The notes below the pieces were generated by a model, which saw nothing but the letters and a program-made list of their open reading frames with translations, searched no databases and was not told where the DNA came from. A DNA stretch of 64,000 nt, from contig JAGNLJ010000011.1 in NCBI GenBank assembly GCA_017999645.1, positions 1 to 64,000 of the forward strand. The letters run 5' to 3'. Position numbers and translations under genes: made by a program. This DNA is from Alphaproteobacteria bacterium. GTDB taxonomy: Bacteria; Pseudomonadota; Alphaproteobacteria; Micavibrionales; Micavibrionaceae. This document shows, piece after piece, positions 9,316 through 17,646 of this stretch. How positions within the stretch are numbered: position 1 is the stretch's first letter; each line of letters starts with the position of its first letter.

Positions 9316-9810
9316 ATGACGATAGGATTGCTGAAGGATATAGCGGACAGGGCGCCAAAAGGCCACAGCCTGCTCGGCATCGATGTCGGGGCCAAAACCC
9401 TTGGCCTCGCCGTTTGCGATGACGGCCACAAGGTCGCCACGCCGATCCAGACCCTGCGCCGGACCAAATTCACCCGCGACGTCGAGGAACTGGCCAATAT
9501 CGTCCAGGATTACGAAATCGGCGGTTTCGTCCTCGGCTTGCCGCTGAATATGGACGGCAGCGAGGGGCCTCGCTGCCAGTCTGTCCGTGATTTCGCCTTG
9601 GAGCTGGTCAGATACCCCGCCGTCGTCGGGGGCAGACCATGGATCGCCCTTTGGGACGAAAGGTTATCCACAGTTTCTGTGGAAAACTTTGTGGATAACT
9701 CTGTGGGTATTAAGAGATCCAAGGCTAAGGATAAAGGCATCACCGACAAGCTCGCCGCCCAGCTTATTTTACAGGGTGCATTGGATTATCTGGACAGGAT
9801 AACAAAATGA
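9316..9810 (+). CDS. ruvX: YqgF/RuvX-family pre-16S rRNA nuclease
   Basis: A 164-residue RNase H-fold protein. GIDVGAKTLGLAVCDD gives the first catalytic Asp, GLPLNMDGSEGP and DERLSTV are the next family blocks, and DKLAAQLILQGALDYL closes it. YqgF proteins mature the 5' end of 16S rRNA and were earlier named Holliday junction resolvases. The stretch encoding LSTV through NSVG also carries a phased array of DnaA-box-like motifs (listed separately). Confidence 0.95.
   Translation: MTIGLLKDIADRAPKGHSLLGIDVGAKTLGLAVCDDGHKVATPIQTLRRTKFTRDVEELANIVQDYEIGGFVLGLPLNMDGSEGPRCQSVRDFALELVRYPAVVGGRPWIALWDERLSTVSVENFVDNSVGIKRSKAKDKGITDKLAAQLILQGALDYLDRITK
9664..9710. promoter_or_regulatory. Phased DnaA-box-like array inside ruvX
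   Basis: TTATCCACA (a perfect DnaA-box consensus on the plus strand) lies at 9664-9672. Three opposite-oriented boxes follow: TGTGGAAAA at 9678, TGTGGATAA at 9690 and TGTGGGTAT at 9702, at exact 12-base steps. Two of the four match the consensus perfectly and one differs at a single tolerated base. The array overlaps conserved ruvX codons (LST of DERLST), so coding constraint explains part of it. DnaA binding is an inference. Confidence 0.5.
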
Positions 9811-9850
9811 TCGTTATAAGAGCGTTTAAGAAAGAAACGAGCAGATAATT

Positions 9851-10114
9851 ATGCTGACATTGTTATATTCTTCAACAGTTGCACAGGCTGATGCAAAAAA
9901 TTGCCATCAAGTACTAATCGGCTTACAGCCCTTGAGATACACTTTCGCGTCTGCAAACCAAAAGAAGATTGCCGACTATCGGGAACAGCATCCCGGCACC
10001 TACACAGTTGCATATCTCGGGGACAATAGTGACGAAAGCTCAAAAGTTGTCGTGGATCGTGACGAAGTAAAGATCCCTGCCTTACATCCTCAGGCAGTCG
10101 CGGCAATGGCCTGA
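9851..10114 (+). CDS. Small hypothetical protein, weakly supported
   Basis: An 87-residue ORF in the gap between ruvX and the convergent YgjP-type gene. It begins with a short hydrophobic stretch (MLTLLYSSTVAQA) that could be a signal peptide or chance. It contains the polar, plausible-looking segments YREQHPGTYTVAYLGDN and VVVDRDEVKIPALHP. No good ribosome-binding site is visible. Its stop abuts the stop of the convergent gene. The antisense ORF at 9849-10106 looks less like a protein. I recognise no family. Confidence 0.45.
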   Translation: MLTLLYSSTVAQADAKNCHQVLIGLQPLRYTFASANQKKIADYREQHPGTYTVAYLGDNSDESSKVVVDRDEVKIPALHPQAVAAMA

Positions 10115-10831
10115 TTAATCCTCGACCGCGTCGGTATATCCGTAACGCATCAGGTCCTGGCCGAAATTCTGCATCCAGTATTGACCTTCAAGGAAATCGT
10201 CTGAAATCGCGCGGCACAAATTCCAGAAGTGTCGTCCGTGGTTCATGTGACGCAGGTGAGCCACCTCATGAGCCACCACATAATCCAGCGCAACTTCGGG
10301 CGCAAAGATCAGTCTCCACGAAAAAGACAGGCCGCCATCATCGGCGCAACTGCCCCAGCGTGACTTTGTGTCGCGCACGTGAATCTCTTTAATTTTCTCG
10401 CCGATCTCGGCGGCCTTTTCCCCGGCCAGTTCGGTCAGGCGAAGTTTGGCCCATTTGGCGAGGGCGCGTTTAACTTTCTGCGTCGGATCGTCGAGATTCG
10501 TAACAACCAGAATCTCATTCTGTTTCAAGATGACATCAGTCGTCTTTAATGTTTTTCTTTTAATGACGCGGATGGTGCGGTGACGTCCGAAAATCGGAAT
10601 GCTTTCGCCGTGATTGAATGAAACCGGGCGAGGCAGTTCGCGCAGTTTTTCCTTCATCCAGCGTTCATGTTCTTCGATAAATGCGGTAGCGCTTCTGACG
10701 CTCATGCCGCGCGGGAGAACCAGGTGAAAAACACGTTCCTTGGCGTCCAGGCGAAGGGCCATACGGCGCGCGCGGGCGCTCTTCTTCACCTTGATGTAGG
10801 ATGGCAGTTTCGGTTCACGTGATCTGGTCAT
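10115..10831 (-). CDS. YgjP/DUF45-type M48-like metallopeptidase
   Basis: A 238-residue protein of the YgjP family (WLM/SprT-like). It has the TKSRWGSCADDGGLSFSWRL block before the zinc motif, then HEVAH at 188-192 and the downstream H-x-x-x-FW pattern (HGRHFW). The family is a predicted cytoplasmic zinc hydrolase whose substrate is not settled. The gene lies 35 bases downstream of phaZ on the same strand. Confidence 0.92.
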   Translation of the reverse strand: MTRSREPKLPSYIKVKKSARARRMALRLDAKERVFHLVLPRGMSVRSATAFIEEHERWMKEKLRELPRPVSFNHGESIPIFGRHRTIRVIKRKTLKTTDVILKQNEILVVTNLDDPTQKVKRALAKWAKLRLTELAGEKAAEIGEKIKEIHVRDTKSRWGSCADDGGLSFSWRLIFAPEVALDYVVAHEVAHLRHMNHGRHFWNLCRAISDDFLEGQYWMQNFGQDLMRYGYTDAVED

Positions 10832-10866
10832 TTGCAGTTCTGCCCTTGTTTACACAGTAGGTTAAA

Positions 10867-12249
10867 TTAGTCGGCCATCTCCTTGTAATTATGCTGCTGG
10901 TTCTCTTTCAACCAGCGCCGTATAGCTACAATTCCATGCTTATCCCGGTTATATCTCTCAGGTGCAAGGTCGGCAACCCTCTCCAGATCATTTTTTGGAA
11001 CAGGGTCCTTGTCCGGGTCCATAAGCCTAATGAAATGGCGGATTCTCGGCATAATTTCTTCACGCCACTTACGACCGTTGAAAATTCCATAATGACCGGT
11101 TTGCAACTGGAAATGGTGATATTGCTTGTGCTGCGGCAGTGAATAACATAACTCGTGCGCGGCGGTGGTTTGCCCCCGTGCTGAAATATCATCTAGCTCA
11201 CCCTCAATGGTAAGCAAGGCTGTGTGTTCGATATCCTGCGGGCGAACATCGACCAGCTGGTTGTTGAGCGGATCGCGCCATTTCATCAGGCCGCGCGGGA
11301 GGAGGTGACGCTGGAACACTGTCTCAATCGTCTGCAGATAAAATTCCGCCGGAATATCCATGACCGAAAGATATTCGTCATAGAATTTTCTATGCGCATC
11401 GGCCGAACTGCCATCACCGGTAATCAGATGCTGGAAGAATTTCATGTGCGAGCCGACATGGCGGTCGAGATTCATCGACATGAACCCGGTGAGTTGCAGG
11501 AAACCCGGGTAAACTTTTCTGAACGCGCCGGGATAATAAAACGGCACCTCCTGAATGACTGATTTTTCAAACCACTGCATCGGGCGGTTCTCGGCGAGAT
11601 CCGTGACTTCCGTTTTCGAAATCCGCGTATCGACCGGCCCACCCATCAAAGTCATAGACAGTGGCTGGTTTGGATCATTTTCGGATGCCATCAGCGCAAC
11701 TGTCGCCAGTGTTCCCGGCGCGGGCTGGCACACCGCGATCAAATGTGTCTCCGGCCCGAGCAGGCTGAGATATTCGCGCAGGTACGTAATATAACTGTCG
11801 AGATTGAAAACGCCTTCCTTCAGCGGAACCTGGCGCGCATCTTCCCAGTCCGTAATATAAACTTCGTGATGCGGGAGCAGGGCCTTCACCGTGCCGCGAA
11901 GCAGCGTCGCGTAATGTCCCGACATCGGCGCGACGATCAGAACTTTCGGATCGTTACGTTTAATATTGCGTTTGAAATGCAGCAGGTTACCCCACGGCTT
12001 GTCGACGATAATCTCTTCAACGACCTCGACAGTTTTACCGTCGATCTTCGTTTCATGCAGTCTAAAATCGGGCCGTCCGAAACGGCGGGTTGAACGTTCC
12101 AGCAATTCCGCACCTGCGGCCATGGTCCGCCCCACTTGAGTATAGGAGAGGGGATTCCAGGGACTCTGGAATACATTGCGGGCCACCTCGGCCTGAAACC
12201 TGACCGGGGTCAGCAACGCATGTTGAAGCTCATAAAGTTGATAAAGCAC
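10867..12249 (-). CDS. phaZ: Intracellular polyhydroxyalkanoate depolymerase
   Basis: About 460 residues, alpha/beta hydrolase of the intracellular PHB depolymerase family (PhaZa-like). The nucleophile motif is CQPAPG (Cys near residue 174) in place of a serine lipase box, as in PhaZa1. ITDWEDARQVP and the late EGELDDISARGQT and GHYGIFNGRKW segments also fit. It degrades storage PHA granules. The reading frame runs open to 12408, but a GTG at 12249 with GGAGGG upstream gives the family start LYQLYELQHALL; 12336 is another option. No phaC or phaP is present here. Confidence 0.88.
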   Translation of the reverse strand: MLYQLYELQHALLTPVRFQAEVARNVFQSPWNPLSYTQVGRTMAAGAELLERSTRRFGRPDFRLHETKIDGKTVEVVEEIIVDKPWGNLLHFKRNIKRNDPKVLIVAPMSGHYATLLRGTVKALLPHHEVYITDWEDARQVPLKEGVFNLDSYITYLREYLSLLGPETHLIAVCQPAPGTLATVALMASENDPNQPLSMTLMGGPVDTRISKTEVTDLAENRPMQWFEKSVIQEVPFYYPGAFRKVYPGFLQLTGFMSMNLDRHVGSHMKFFQHLITGDGSSADAHRKFYDEYLSVMDIPAEFYLQTIETVFQRHLLPRGLMKWRDPLNNQLVDVRPQDIEHTALLTIEGELDDISARGQTTAAHELCYSLPQHKQYHHFQLQTGHYGIFNGRKWREEIMPRIRHFIRLMDPDKDPVPKNDLERVADLAPERYNRDKHGIVAIRRWLKENQQHNYKEMAD

Positions 12250-12402
12250 GGTGTTTTTTGCCCCTCCGCCTATACTATTATTATACGTTATATAGTGTTT
12301 TTTAGCCTTAAAATCGGGAAAAATGGCCTGTTGCATAAATTTTGCCAAGATAGTTTTACCGCATTGCGGTAATATCCGGAAGGGACTGGAAAGACATATT
12401 TT

Positions 12403-13434
12403 ATGCAAAACCTAACTTCATATTTTAGCACCCTCCATAGCAATATTATGGACCCCGACCGCATTCCGCTGGCGATTTCGGCCATAGTGCTGGCGGCGAT
12501 TCTCGGGGTTATAACCGGCCCGGTGGCCGGAAATGCCAATCCGCTGCTCTGGCTTTTGTACGATAAAACCCTCGGCGGCTTCGGCGACCGGCTCGACCGC
12601 CTGCACCGTGCGCCCGCCGATCTCGCTTTGCGGGGATTTGCGATCACCGCCATCGGCCTCGCCGCTGGTCTTCTAATCGGAAAATTCTACGCAGCGCTCG
12701 TCTGGGAAAAACCCGTCTCCGGCCTCACCGAAATCATCCTGCTTTCGACTCTTATTACAAGCGGCAGTATCTGGTACGCGCTGCTCCGTCTTTATTTCGC
12801 GCTGGAGAAAAAGCAGGCGCTGCAGGGCTCATATCTCGCTATTTCCCGCTCGACACGTATCAATCTCTCCGCCACCGATGATTTCGGCATCACTCGCGCG
12901 GGCATGGGTTTCGCTGCGCGTGCCTTCGACAAGGGACTCGTCTCGCCTGTTTTCTGGTACCTCATCGGTGGCCTGCCGCTCGCGGTCATCTATTCGGTGC
13001 TTGCGGCGCTTGGCTGGCGCTTCGGCAAGGACGGTTTCTCGAAAGGCTTCGGTGCCGTGCCGCTCGCACTCGAAAAACTGATGGGTTATGTGCCCTCACT
13101 TTTCGCTGCTACGCTAATGACCCTTGCCACCATCATCACGCCGACCGCCGCCATCCATAAGGGCGTCGCCGCCTGGTTCGGCCATAAAAACCGCGCGCCA
13201 TACGAGCAGGGGGGATATCCCTTATCCGCACTGGCCTGGTCCCTGAATGTCAGTTTAGGGGGCGCCAGTCAGGATCTGGGGGGCAGCGCCCTCCACAGCG
13301 TATGGGTAGGCCCCGAAGGGGCCACGGCCAAAAACGACCACAAACACCTCCGCCGGGCCATTTATATCAATTTTGCCGCCACTATTTTGCTCATGGCCTC
13401 CCTCTGCGGTGCCTATTTATGGTCCGGCCTATAA
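12403..13434 (+). CDS. CobD/CbiB-family adenosylcobinamide-phosphate synthase
   Basis: A 343-residue membrane protein matching CbiB/CobD: a late SLNVSLGGASQDLGG motif corresponds to the family's ALNVxLGG, and several helices precede it. The family attaches aminopropanol phosphate to adenosylcobyric acid in cobalamin synthesis. No other cob gene is in view, so whether it serves de novo synthesis or salvage is open. GGAAAG lies nine bases before the ATG at 12403; 12448 is an alternative start. Transcribed divergently from phaZ. Confidence 0.83.
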   Translation: MQNLTSYFSTLHSNIMDPDRIPLAISAIVLAAILGVITGPVAGNANPLLWLLYDKTLGGFGDRLDRLHRAPADLALRGFAITAIGLAAGLLIGKFYAALVWEKPVSGLTEIILLSTLITSGSIWYALLRLYFALEKKQALQGSYLAISRSTRINLSATDDFGITRAGMGFAARAFDKGLVSPVFWYLIGGLPLAVIYSVLAALGWRFGKDGFSKGFGAVPLALEKLMGYVPSLFAATLMTLATIITPTAAIHKGVAAWFGHKNRAPYEQGGYPLSALAWSLNVSLGGASQDLGGSALHSVWVGPEGATAKNDHKHLRRAIYINFAATILLMASLCGAYLWSGL

Positions 13435-13447
13435 AAGCTTGACTTAA

Positions 13448-13508
13448 GGGGGCCATTTCCCTTATTTTCCGCCATCGATTTGATTAATTTATATAAGGAA
13501 TGGCCCCC
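13448..13508 (+). promoter_or_regulatory. Long imperfect hairpin in front of rpmB
   Basis: The arms at 13448-13465 and 13493-13508 can pair over about 16 base pairs (GGGGGCCATT...CTTAT with ATAAGGAATGGCCCCC), with two single-base bulges and a 27-base loop. It starts 14 bases after the cobD-like gene's stop and ends 22 bases before the rpmB start. There is no T-run after it, so a plain intrinsic terminator is unlikely. A leader structure controlling rpmB is the better guess. Confidence 0.5.
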
Positions 13509-13530
13509 CCGAGGCCCCGAGGAAAATAAA

Positions 13531-13824
13531 ATGAGCCGTCGTTGCATGATTACCGGAAAAGGCGTTATGAGCGGGAACAATGTTTCCCACGCTGAAAACA
13601 GAACGCGCCGCAAATGGCTGCCGAACGTCAAGGACGCCAACATTTACAGCGAAGCGCTGAAGCGCTGGGTTCGCATCCGCGTCAGCCCGAACGGCCTGCG
13701 CACGATTGAGCACAAGGGCGGCCTCGATGCCTACATCATCGACACGGCCAAAACCAAGCTGGACGTTAAACTGCGCCCGCTGAAAGCCCAGATCGAAAAG
13801 GCCCAGGCTAATAAAAAAGCCTAA
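13531..13824 (+). CDS. rpmB: 50S ribosomal protein L28
   Basis: A 97-residue L28 with the family opening SRRCMITGKGVMSGNNVSHA and the typical NRTRRKWLPN segment. A longer frame runs to 13480, but the ATG at 13531 has GAGGA at correct spacing and starts exactly where L28 does. The protein lacks CxxC zinc pairs. tgt follows after only five bases. Confidence 0.97.
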   Translation: MSRRCMITGKGVMSGNNVSHAENRTRRKWLPNVKDANIYSEALKRWVRIRVSPNGLRTIEHKGGLDAYIIDTAKTKLDVKLRPLKAQIEKAQANKKA

Positions 13825-13829
13825 GCTCC

Positions 13830-15011
13830 GTGCTTCAATATCCCGGCTTTGATTTTAAAATCCTCCACCGCGATGGAAAAACGTCTGCGCGCCTCGGGCG
13901 CCTGACGACCCCGCACGGCACCATCGAAACACCCAATTATATTTTCTGCGGAACGAAAGCTGCTATCAAAGGCCTCTCGCCCGCGCAGGTGAAAGAAGCG
14001 CGCACCGATATCATCCTCGCGAACACTTATCACCTGATGCTTCAGCCCGGCGCCGACCTCGTCGAAAAAATGGGTGGCCTTCACAAATTCATGCAATGGG
14101 ACGGCCCCATGCTCACCGACTCCGGCGGCTTCCAGGTGTTCTCCATGGGAGAGGGCGCCATGGCCAGTGAAATCAAGGGCAACCGCAACAAACCCCACGA
14201 TAATAAATCCCTCCTGAAAATCTCGGAGGAGGGAACTGAGTTTCGCTCGTACGTTGACGGCTCTAAAATAAAACTCACGCCCGAAAGCGCCATGGAGATT
14301 CAAAGAAAACTCGGTGCCGATCTGCTCATGCAGTTCGACGAATGCACGCCGTATCACGCGACAAAAGATTACACCGCCCGCTCGATGGAAATGTCGATGC
14401 GCTGGGGCGACCGCTGCCTCGCAGAGTTCGAACGCAAACATAACGGCAAGCAGGCGGTGTATGGAATCGTGCAGGGTGGCGTGCACGCCGATCTTCGCCG
14501 CATCAGCGCCGAATACACCGCCGACCGCCCGTTTTTTGGAACTGCTATCGGCGGCTGTTTAGGGGGCACCGATGAAGAAATGCTCACTACGGTCGCCGCC
14601 AGCATGCCGTTCGTAAATCCATCGCGGCCCGTTCATTTTCTCGGTATCGGCCGTATAAAAGACGTCTTCACGTTCGTGCGCCTCGGCATCGACACGTTCG
14701 ATTGTGTGATCCCGACACGTCTCGCTCGCCACGGCACAGCGTTCTTAAAAGGTGTGAAAGGCGAAACCATTAACCTGATGAACGCCCGTTACCGCGACGA
14801 CGCCGAACCGCTAGACCCCGAAAACGACATCCCCGCCAGCCGCGATTTCTCAAAAGCCTACATCCATCACTTATTAAAGGCCGGCGAACTGCTCGCCCCC
14901 CAGATCATTGCCCAGCACAACGTCGCCACCTTCAATCGCCTGATGCGCGAGGTCCGGGTCGCCATTAAGAAGGGCACCCTCGATAAGCTCGAAAAAGAGT
15001 GGCTTCCTTAG
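13830..15011 (+). CDS. tgt: tRNA-guanine transglycosylase lacking the zinc cysteines
   Basis: A 393-residue Tgt that inserts preQ1 at the wobble guanine of GUN-anticodon tRNAs. DSGGFQ (Asp97, general acid/base), GGVHADLRR, and TFDCVIPTR (Asp291, nucleophile) are intact. The zinc site is not: the usual DPECDCxxCR loop reads DPENDIPASR, so the three Cys positions are Asn332, Ile334 and Ser337, while His363 remains. The start is a GTG five bases after the rpmB stop. Catalysis should still work if the loop folds without zinc. Confidence 0.95.
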   Translation: MLQYPGFDFKILHRDGKTSARLGRLTTPHGTIETPNYIFCGTKAAIKGLSPAQVKEARTDIILANTYHLMLQPGADLVEKMGGLHKFMQWDGPMLTDSGGFQVFSMGEGAMASEIKGNRNKPHDNKSLLKISEEGTEFRSYVDGSKIKLTPESAMEIQRKLGADLLMQFDECTPYHATKDYTARSMEMSMRWGDRCLAEFERKHNGKQAVYGIVQGGVHADLRRISAEYTADRPFFGTAIGGCLGGTDEEMLTTVAASMPFVNPSRPVHFLGIGRIKDVFTFVRLGIDTFDCVIPTRLARHGTAFLKGVKGETINLMNARYRDDAEPLDPENDIPASRDFSKAYIHHLLKAGELLAPQIIAQHNVATFNRLMREVRVAIKKGTLDKLEKEWLP

Positions 15012-15106
15012 GCTTTACGGCCCTATTTAACGAAATCAGTTAACCATTTAGGTACTTTTCCAGTGTAATTTAGAGAGGTTAAAACTCCTGATTCATGTGA
15101 AACCTC

Positions 15107-16021
15107 ATGGCATTACATTACGACCTGGATACCGACATTAAAGCTTTGGAAGCCGTTCTGGACGAATACACAGAATGGTTTCTCCAGGTCACGCGCCGCA
15201 TCTTCTATCCGCAACACATCAGCGACAACAAGAACCAGATTTTTTCCTGTCCGCCCTCTTTTGAGGCCTGGGTCAAAAGCGCGAGTAGCGTCCGCCCTGA
15301 TATCGTGCGCACCCTTCGTGCCCTGCATGACGATCTCTGCAAGCGCTCTGAACTTTTAATGAACAATGCCGTACGCGAGCGAAAGCCTCCGGTCTATGAA
15401 GAATTTTTAAAACTCACGGTCCTGTTTGAGGAATTCACCGGGCGCATTCGCCGCTTTGAAAAAGACCTCGTGCTGGGCGACAGCGGTATCGACGCGCTGA
15501 CCGGTCTGCGCAGTATGCACGCGCTGGAAAAAGATACAAAACGCGAAATGGAACGCCTCGCGCGGCAGGGAAAAACATTCGCTATGGCGCTCGTGCGCAT
15601 CGACCACTTCAAGGACATCCAGAAAGAAGACCCGCAGGAAGTCGAACATTGCATCAAAATCGTCGCGGAACTTGTAAAGAAATCCATGCGCTCTTTTGAT
15701 GACGCCTATCGCGGCGAAGACGGTATGTTCATTCTTTCGCTGAAACAGACCGGTACGCCCGGCGGTATCAAAGCGCTCAAGCGTCTTAAAAAGGAACTCG
15801 ATGAATCAAAGCTGATGTATAAAAGCAAGGGCGTCGATACGCTCGTCACGCTTTCTTCCTGCATCGGCGAGCCGAATGAGGGCGAGGAACTCAAAACCTT
15901 CCTCGACAATTTGCAAAAAGATCTCGATGTTTACCGTGAAGACATGGGTTCGGTGCTCGAGCATTTCGACCTGAGCCCGCTTCAGCGTTACATCCGCGAC
16001 AAGGACCAGAATCAGGGATAA
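15107..16021 (+). CDS. Degenerate GGDEF-domain protein
   Basis: A 304-residue soluble protein. The N-terminal 120 residues are helical and unrecognised. A GGDEF-type domain follows: DALTGLRSMHALEKD near residue 128, MALVRIDHFKDIQ, then YRGEDGMFIL where an active enzyme has G-G-D/E-E-F. The signature is therefore lost, and diguanylate cyclase activity is unlikely. It may be a c-di-GMP or nucleotide sensor. The histidine kinase gene starts one base after its stop, suggesting one signalling unit. A TTAACCAT motif at 15040-15047 upstream resembles a CtrA half-site. Confidence 0.8.
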   Translation: MALHYDLDTDIKALEAVLDEYTEWFLQVTRRIFYPQHISDNKNQIFSCPPSFEAWVKSASSVRPDIVRTLRALHDDLCKRSELLMNNAVRERKPPVYEEFLKLTVLFEEFTGRIRRFEKDLVLGDSGIDALTGLRSMHALEKDTKREMERLARQGKTFAMALVRIDHFKDIQKEDPQEVEHCIKIVAELVKKSMRSFDDAYRGEDGMFILSLKQTGTPGGIKALKRLKKELDESKLMYKSKGVDTLVTLSSCIGEPNEGEELKTFLDNLQKDLDVYREDMGSVLEHFDLSPLQRYIRDKDQNQG

Positions 16022-16022
16022 T

Positions 16023-17576
16023 ATGACCGCGACAAGACACGGCGAGCTTTTTCAAAGGATGCCCGTACCGCGTTTCATCGTCGAGGCGCGGGGCGGCGAA
16101 GAATATGTCGTAGCCGAAATCAACGATCTAGCTTTGAGATATTTCGACCTCAGCGCCGAGCAGATCGTCGGCCATAATATCCGGGACTTCATGAGCCCCG
16201 AAAATGCCCGGCACTTCCAGCAATCTTTCGAGGTTTCCTGCACGAAACGTCGCGCTGTAACAATTCAGGCCTTGCCCGGCGTGCCGAGCAATCTGCGCGT
16301 TTACGGCTTTTACATCAGCCCGATTATGGGCGCTCCGATCATGGGCTCCGACGGTGATATCACTTATCTCGATGTCATCGGCCAGCTTGACGTCTCCGAT
16401 CAATCCATTCTCCAGCGCGAGCGCGACGATGCCATTTCGCTCATGTCCTCGATCTTTGACGTATCCGAAGTCGGCGTTGTCGTTACCGATCACAACACCC
16501 GCATCATCCGCGTGAACGAAAGCTTCGTTCGTACCTATGGCTGGTCGCGCGACGAGCTTATCAATTCCGATGTCATCACGCTTGTGACGCCGGACGAAAG
16601 AAATCTCGCGCGCCGCAACCACGATGAATTTATCAGGACCGGAATCCGCAGCTCCGGCGAAATGAAAATAATCCGCAAGGACGGCAACATCGCAAACGCA
16701 CTGTTCACCACCGCGACGCTGGAACTCAGCCAGAAACGGCGCTACCAGGTCACAACGGTCATGGACATTACGCTGCGTAAGCAGATGGAAGAATCCCTCC
16801 GCCTCGCGAAAGACCAGGCCGACACCGCCAACCGCGCCAAATCGGCCTTCCTTGCCAATATGAGCCATGAACTCCGCACGCCGCTTAACGCCATCATCGG
16901 TTTTTCCGAAATGATGATCAAGGAAACTTTCGGCGCGCTCGGTCATGACAAATACAAGGAATATCTCGGCGACGTGCATGCCAGCGCCAATCACCTGCTG
17001 GAAATCATCAACGAAGTTCTCGATATGTCCAAAATCGAGGCCGGGCGCATCGAACTGGATGAAAGCGGCGTCGATATCGGCGAAACGGTATCCTCCGTCA
17101 CACGCATGATGGCCTCGAAGGCGTTCGGCAGCAGTCTCAAAATTAATATCGACGTGCCCGCCGATCTGCCCGGAATCAACGCCGACCAGCGTCTCGTGCG
17201 CCAGATTTTCATCAATCTTCTCTCCAACGCAGTTAAATTCTCGCGCCCCGGCGGCAACATCGACGTTCACGCCGAAATGCTGAAAGACGGTCGCTTGCAG
17301 GTCGATATTAGGGACGAAGGCGTAGGCATCCCGACCGCCAAGATCAACCAGGCCATGGAGCCCTTCGGGCAGGTCAGCGACCGCGCCGAAAATGCTCAGT
17401 ATCAACAGGGCACCGGCCTCGGCCTGCCGCTCGCTAAGGCCATGATCGAGCTGCACGATGGCAAGATGAAACTCGAATCGGAAGAGGGTAAGGGAACCCG
17501 CGTTACCATCATCTTCCCGGCCTACCGCGTCATGGTGCCGGAAACCGCGCAGCCCGCCATCCTGAAAGCCAACTGA
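16023..17576 (+). CDS. PAS-domain sensor histidine kinase
   Basis: A 517-residue kinase with no membrane segment. It has two PAS-like regions (about 10-125 and 140-255), then HisKA with the phospho-acceptor His282 in NMSHELRTPLNAIIGFSEMM and an HATPase domain: NLLSNAVKFS (N box), DEGVGIP (G1) and GTGLGLPLAKAM (G2). The H-box is of the PleC/DivJ-like type common in alphaproteobacteria. There is no receiver domain and no response regulator gene nearby. It is coupled to the degenerate GGDEF gene, which may supply its input or modulate it. Confidence 0.93.
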   Translation: MTATRHGELFQRMPVPRFIVEARGGEEYVVAEINDLALRYFDLSAEQIVGHNIRDFMSPENARHFQQSFEVSCTKRRAVTIQALPGVPSNLRVYGFYISPIMGAPIMGSDGDITYLDVIGQLDVSDQSILQRERDDAISLMSSIFDVSEVGVVVTDHNTRIIRVNESFVRTYGWSRDELINSDVITLVTPDERNLARRNHDEFIRTGIRSSGEMKIIRKDGNIANALFTTATLELSQKRRYQVTTVMDITLRKQMEESLRLAKDQADTANRAKSAFLANMSHELRTPLNAIIGFSEMMIKETFGALGHDKYKEYLGDVHASANHLLEIINEVLDMSKIEAGRIELDESGVDIGETVSSVTRMMASKAFGSSLKINIDVPADLPGINADQRLVRQIFINLLSNAVKFSRPGGNIDVHAEMLKDGRLQVDIRDEGVGIPTAKINQAMEPFGQVSDRAENAQYQQGTGLGLPLAKAMIELHDGKMKLESEEGKGTRVTIIFPAYRVMVPETAQPAILKAN

Positions 17577-17646
17577 ACTTAAACTTGCCGACCGTTCCCC
17601 ATCTGTCTAATATCCACCCATGCAGCTAGCCAAGGTGGAGAATCAT

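Noticed and set aside
9849-10106. 85-residue ORF on the minus strand opposite the small hypothetical gene
   Set aside because: Arg/Leu/Ser/Cys-rich composition, no ribosome-binding site, and it would collide with the YgjP-type gene's upstream neighbour spacing less naturally than the plus-strand ORF.
13821-14486. 221-residue ORF on the minus strand
   Set aside because: Antisense to tgt; no motifs and typical shadow composition.
15027-15047. Full CtrA site before the GGDEF-kinase pair
   Set aside because: TTAA and TTAACCAT are present, but spaced nine bases apart instead of seven; only the half-site is worth a mention.
16128-17456. 442-residue ORF on the minus strand
   Set aside because: Antisense to the histidine kinase, which has all expected motifs; no domain in the shadow.
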